Source: JAJEAD01 sp964420925 (GTDB lineage: Bacteria; Pseudomonadota; Gammaproteobacteria; HK1). Taken from it: a DNA stretch of 64,000 nt. Where the stretch lies: assembly GCA_964420925.1 (NCBI GenBank), contig CAYQVB010000116.1:1-64000 (forward strand). The letters are read 5' to 3'. The position numbers and the translations under genes were made by a program. The notes beneath the pieces are model-generated. The model did no database searches. It was not told where the DNA came from and was given only the letters and a program-made list of their open reading frames with translations. How positions within the stretch are numbered: position 1 is the stretch's first letter; each line of letters begins with the position of its first letter. Positions 61,437 to 64,000 of this stretch are shown one piece after another.

Positions 61437-62375
61437 ATGTCCATGTCTGTCCGGGGCGCACGACATGGCCGTCCAGTGACCGCTCAGGATGCCGCCTACC
61501 GTGTTCGGCGCGCCTTCGCGCGCGCCGCGCGCCGCTACGATGAGGTCTCACGGGTCTACGAAGAGATAGGGCGGCGCCTGCTTACGCATCTGGACCCCAT
61601 CGCAATCGAGCCTGCGCTCGTCCTCGACGTAGGTTGCGGTACAGGAACCGGCACCGCGTTGCTCGCATCGCGCTACCGTCGAGCCCGGATCTGCGCGATG
61701 GACTGTGCGTGGCCGATGCTCGAGGTCGCGAAGTCGAAAGCCCCGAAGCTCTTCTCGCGACAGCGCTTCGTTTGCGGCTTGGCAGAATGCCTGCCGTTGC
61801 GCGACCGGTGTGTGAATCTCGTGCACGCCAATCTGCTCCTTCCCTGGTGTTTCAATCTCGAGGCTCCGCTGCGGGAGTTCGCCCGGGTGCTCGCGCCCGG
61901 TGGACTGCTCCTGCTTTCGTCCCTGGGCCCCGACACCTTGATCGAGATGCGGAGGGTCTGGGCGCAACGGGAAGAGCCCGACGCGGTGTCCGGCCTGCTC
62001 GACATGCACGATCTCGGCGACGCTCTCGTTGCCGCCGGTCTCGCCGATGCCGTCATGGAGACGGAACGCCTGACGGTGCAATACCTCAGTGCCGAAGCGG
62101 TGATCGACGACCTCGTGCGCAGCGGCGCGTGGGTGGCTCGAAGCCGTCGACCCGCGCGGCACGGCGCCCGCGAGAATTTCGCCTCCCTGCGGCGTCGCTA
62201 TCTCGACATGCGCGCCGCCGCCCCCATCGACGTGACGGTGGAGATTGTCTATGCCCATGCGTGGGCTCCAGCCTCCGCATCCCGACAGACCTTCGTCGCC
62301 GCGCCGCTTCCCGTGCGTCGCGATCCCCCTCGGGCCCGCCCTCCGAGACCGCTAAGGAAAAAGATAACCTGTTGA
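61437..62375 (+). CDS. bioC: Malonyl-[acyl-carrier-protein] O-methyltransferase
   Basis: A 312-residue SAM-dependent methyltransferase of biotin synthesis, which methylates malonyl-ACP/CoA. The BioC N-terminus (VRRAFARAARRYDEVSRVYEEIGRRLL) is followed by SAM motif VLDVGCGTGTGTALLA, GLAECLPLRD and RVLAPGGLLLLSSLGPDTLIEMR (typical BioC LGPDTL-xEL). Start 61437 or a later codon. It is divergent from comF; other bio genes are outside the window. Confidence 0.92.
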   Translation: MSMSVRGARHGRPVTAQDAAYRVRRAFARAARRYDEVSRVYEEIGRRLLTHLDPIAIEPALVLDVGCGTGTGTALLASRYRRARICAMDCAWPMLEVAKSKAPKLFSRQRFVCGLAECLPLRDRCVNLVHANLLLPWCFNLEAPLREFARVLAPGGLLLLSSLGPDTLIEMRRVWAQREEPDAVSGLLDMHDLGDALVAAGLADAVMETERLTVQYLSAEAVIDDLVRSGAWVARSRRPARHGARENFASLRRRYLDMRAAAPIDVTVEIVYAHAWAPASASRQTFVAAPLPVRRDPPRARPPRPLRKKITC

Positions 62376-62399
62376 TAAGAAAGAAGAAATATAGATACT
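62372..62399 (+). promoter_or_regulatory. Candidate promoter upstream of the DUF2244/cox genes
   Basis: TTGATA (62372-62377), a 16-bp spacer and GATACT (62394-62399) in an AT-rich patch at the end of bioC. It would drive the DUF2244 gene and coxB. Confidence 0.35.
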
Positions 62400-62446
62400 T
62401 GGCGGTTGCGAAAATCCATTCGAGGCTGTTAGCATTGCAGCCCTTT

Positions 62447-62464
62447 GCCGGCGGAGCCGCCGGC
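62447..62464. other. Leader hairpin before the DUF2244 gene
   Basis: GCCGGCGG-AG-CCGCCGGC, a perfect 8-bp stem with a 2-nt loop, 18 bp upstream of the ATG. Could be a leader structure or part of the bioC transcript end. Confidence 0.45.
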
Positions 62465-62481
62465 GAGAAACGAGCGCCGAA

Positions 62482-62994
62482 ATGGTTTCGAAGCGTCTTT
62501 GCTCCGGTGAGTCGTGCCGGTTCATCGTCCGGCCCAATCGCTCGCTGACTCCGCGGCAGCAAGGACTGTTCTTTGCGTTCATGTGCATCGTGGTGCTCGG
62601 CATCGCGGGTGCGTTCGCCGCTCGGGGTTTCTGGCCGGTGCTCCCCTTCGCCGGTCTCGAGATCGCGGTTCTCGCCTACGCGCTCTGGCATTGCGCGCGC
62701 TCCGGCGCGGTGACCGAAGTGATATCCGTTGCGCCCGATCGCATATCCGTCGACAAGGGCCGCGGAGACCTCGCGCGGGTGTGGGAGACACCGCTGGCGT
62801 GGGCGCAGATCCGTCTGGATGATTCCGGGCGCGACTGGTACCCCAGCCGGCTGGTCATCCGCTCCCACGGCAAAGAGGTACAATTGGGAAGTTTTCTGAA
62901 CGAAGATGAGCGCCGCCGGCTCGCGGAAGAGCTGCGGCGCGCCGTCGCCGGATTCGCCGTTCGGGGTTGGCACCGGTCGGCGTCGCTGTCTTAG
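62482..62994 (+). CDS. DUF2244 membrane protein (cytochrome oxidase-associated)
   Basis: A 170-residue integral membrane protein. After FIVRPNRSLTPRQQGLFF come two membrane segments (GLFFAFMCIVVLGIAGAFAARG and FWPVLPFAGLEIAVLAYALW), then a soluble part with TPLAWAQIRLD and SRLVIRSHGKEVQLGSFLNEDER. This is the DUF2244 pattern, usually found just before coxB as here. Function unknown; probably assembly or regulation of cytochrome oxidase. 16 bp precede the coxB start. Confidence 0.9.
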   Translation: MVSKRLCSGESCRFIVRPNRSLTPRQQGLFFAFMCIVVLGIAGAFAARGFWPVLPFAGLEIAVLAYALWHCARSGAVTEVISVAPDRISVDKGRGDLARVWETPLAWAQIRLDDSGRDWYPSRLVIRSHGKEVQLGSFLNEDERRRLAEELRRAVAGFAVRGWHRSASLS

Positions 62995-63010
62995 ATGTCG
63001 GGGAGACTTG

Positions 63011-64000
63011 ATGAAGATGTGTGCGGGAGCAATGTGCACGAGGCCGGGCGGCCTGCTGATTGCGGTGTCGCTGGCGAGCTTCGCAGGCTCCGCCTCGGCG
63101 GCATGGGAGCTCAACCTGCCGGTGGGGGTCACTCCTCTGAGCGCCATCGTCTACGACCTTCACATGCTGATCCTGTGGATCTGCGTGCTCATCGGCGTGG
63201 TCGTGTTCGGCGTGATGTTCTACTCGATCGTCTACCACCGAAAGTCCCGCGGTCACGAGGCGGCGCATTTTCACCACAGCACCTTCGCCGAAATCGCCTG
63301 GACGGTGATCCCATGCATCATTCTTGTCGGCATGGCGATCCCGTCCACCACCACCCTGATCGAGATGGAGGACACCAGCGATCCGGACATGACGCTGAAG
63401 GTCACCGGCTACCAGTGGAAGTGGCGCTACGACTATCTCGACGACGATGTCACCTTCTACAGCAATCTCGCGCCGGAAAGCCGCCGGGCGATCTACGAGG
63501 TCGGCGGTCCCGAGGAGCGCGGCGAGAAGTACCTGCTGGAAGTCGACAACCCGGTGGTGCTGCCGACCGGCAAGAAGGTGCGCATCCTGCTCACCGCCGA
63601 TGACGTCATCCACGCGTGGTGGGTCCCGGAGCTGGGCCAGAAAAAGGACGCGATTCCGGGCTTCGTGAACGAGATCTGGACTCTGATCGAGGAGCCCGGT
63701 ACCTATCGAGGCCAGTGCGCGGAACTGTGCGGGAAGGACCACGGGTTCATGCCCATCGTCGTGATCGCGAAGCCCGAGGAGGAGTACCGGGAGTGGGTCG
63801 CGCAGCAGCAGCAGGCCCAGGCGGAAGCGCAGGCCGCCGCCTCGCGGGAGTGGACGCGGACGGAGCTGATGGCCAGGGGCGAAGCGGTGTACATGAGCGC
63901 CTGTGCCGGGTGTCACCAGATCGACGGCGGAGGCGTGCCCAACCACATCGCGTCGATCGCGGGCAGCGCGATCGTCACCGGCGATCTCGATGAGCACATG
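63011..64000 (+). CDS. coxB: Cytochrome c oxidase subunit II with C-terminal cytochrome c domain (partial at window end)
   Basis: A 330-residue N-terminal part of an aa3-type oxidase subunit II, reading off the window. A signal peptide (LLIAVSLASFAGSASA) and two membrane segments (LHMLILWICVLIGVVVFGVMF and AEIAWTVIPCIILVGMAIPST) precede the CuA domain with VTGYQWKWRYDY, DVIHAWWVP and the CuA site CAELCGKDHGFMPI. After a Gln/Ala-rich linker comes a haem site CAGCH. It accepts electrons from cytochrome c in the membrane. Start ATG 63011; stop lies outside. Confidence 0.96.
   Translation, partial: MKMCAGAMCTRPGGLLIAVSLASFAGSASAAWELNLPVGVTPLSAIVYDLHMLILWICVLIGVVVFGVMFYSIVYHRKSRGHEAAHFHHSTFAEIAWTVIPCIILVGMAIPSTTTLIEMEDTSDPDMTLKVTGYQWKWRYDYLDDDVTFYSNLAPESRRAIYEVGGPEERGEKYLLEVDNPVVLPTGKKVRILLTADDVIHAWWVPELGQKKDAIPGFVNEIWTLIEEPGTYRGQCAELCGKDHGFMPIVVIAKPEEEYREWVAQQQQAQAEAQAAASREWTRTELMARGEAVYMSACAGCHQIDGGGVPNHIASIAGSAIVTGDLDEHM

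Noticed and set aside
1..64000. tRNA, rRNA or CRISPR arrays
   Set aside because: No TPsiC-type arms with matching acceptor stems, no rRNA stretches and no regularly spaced repeats were seen by eye; a covariance-model scan was not possible.

Overview
The window reads as a chromosome segment of a high-GC gammaproteobacterium, probably free-living or host-associated marine given its many Fe(II)/2-oxoglutarate-type dioxygenases, amidases and short-chain dehydrogenases. The support is the classical replication-origin block at the right: rpmH-rnpA-yidC-mnmE read leftward and dnaA-dnaN-recF-gyrB read rightward. Further support comes from fis next to purH, a glnE-ilvE-CHCC-zinc-finger order, and a FeS-type LutABC set. 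Taxonomy below class level cannot be read from this sequence. No rRNA, tRNA, CRISPR array or complete insertion sequence was seen.

Region 1 (1-9.1 kb) holds the end of a hydantoinase B gene, an HpcH/HpaI aldolase, a thiamine-diphosphate E1 alpha/beta pair with an aldo/keto reductase, and an overlapping pair made of a histidine/phenylalanine ammonia-lyase-fold protein and a UbiD-family decarboxylase. The lyase-fold protein lacks the MIO-forming Ala-Ser-Gly triad. An IPNS-like dioxygenase follows, then a degenerate integrase relic. Region 2 (9.1-16.2 kb) is a run of seven leftward genes: enoyl-CoA hydratase, hotdog thioesterase, PhyH dioxygenase, 2-hydroxyacid dehydrogenase, zinc alcohol dehydrogenase, ThDP enzyme and SDR. 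It looks like a catabolic module. Region 3 (16.2-22.5 kb) has lutC, lutB, lutA and purD in one tightly overlapped leftward operon, a second PhyH dioxygenase, and a complete parDE pair with a perfect palindrome just before parD.

Region 4 (22.5-36.1 kb) carries an amidase, a large dimethylformamidase-beta-like protein, an M24 peptidase-fold protein missing one metal ligand, an SDR, a cupin, a four-gene polar amino acid ABC transporter, a 661-residue AlbA_2/HATPase/TPR protein and a luciferase-like monooxygenase. Region 5 (36.1-38.3 kb) is a visibly lower-GC islet with a Doc/Fic protein carrying an extra C-terminal domain, followed by a frameshifted higB and intact higA.

Region 6 (38.3-51.3 kb) is core metabolism: purH, fis, accC, accB, aroQ, a TlpA-like thioredoxin, fxsA, glnE, ilvE, a zinc-finger protein, pyrF and mnmE. 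Region 7 (51.3-64 kb) is the origin region, then comF (tail-to-tail overlap with gyrB), bioC, a DUF2244 protein, and the start of a cytochrome-c-fused coxB cut by the window edge. DnaA-box-like sites sit between dnaA and dnaN, and a 130-bp inverted-repeat-bounded element lies between dnaN and recF. Many start codons were reassigned from the longest reading frame to the start that best fits the family length and Shine-Dalgarno sequence; these are stated per gene.
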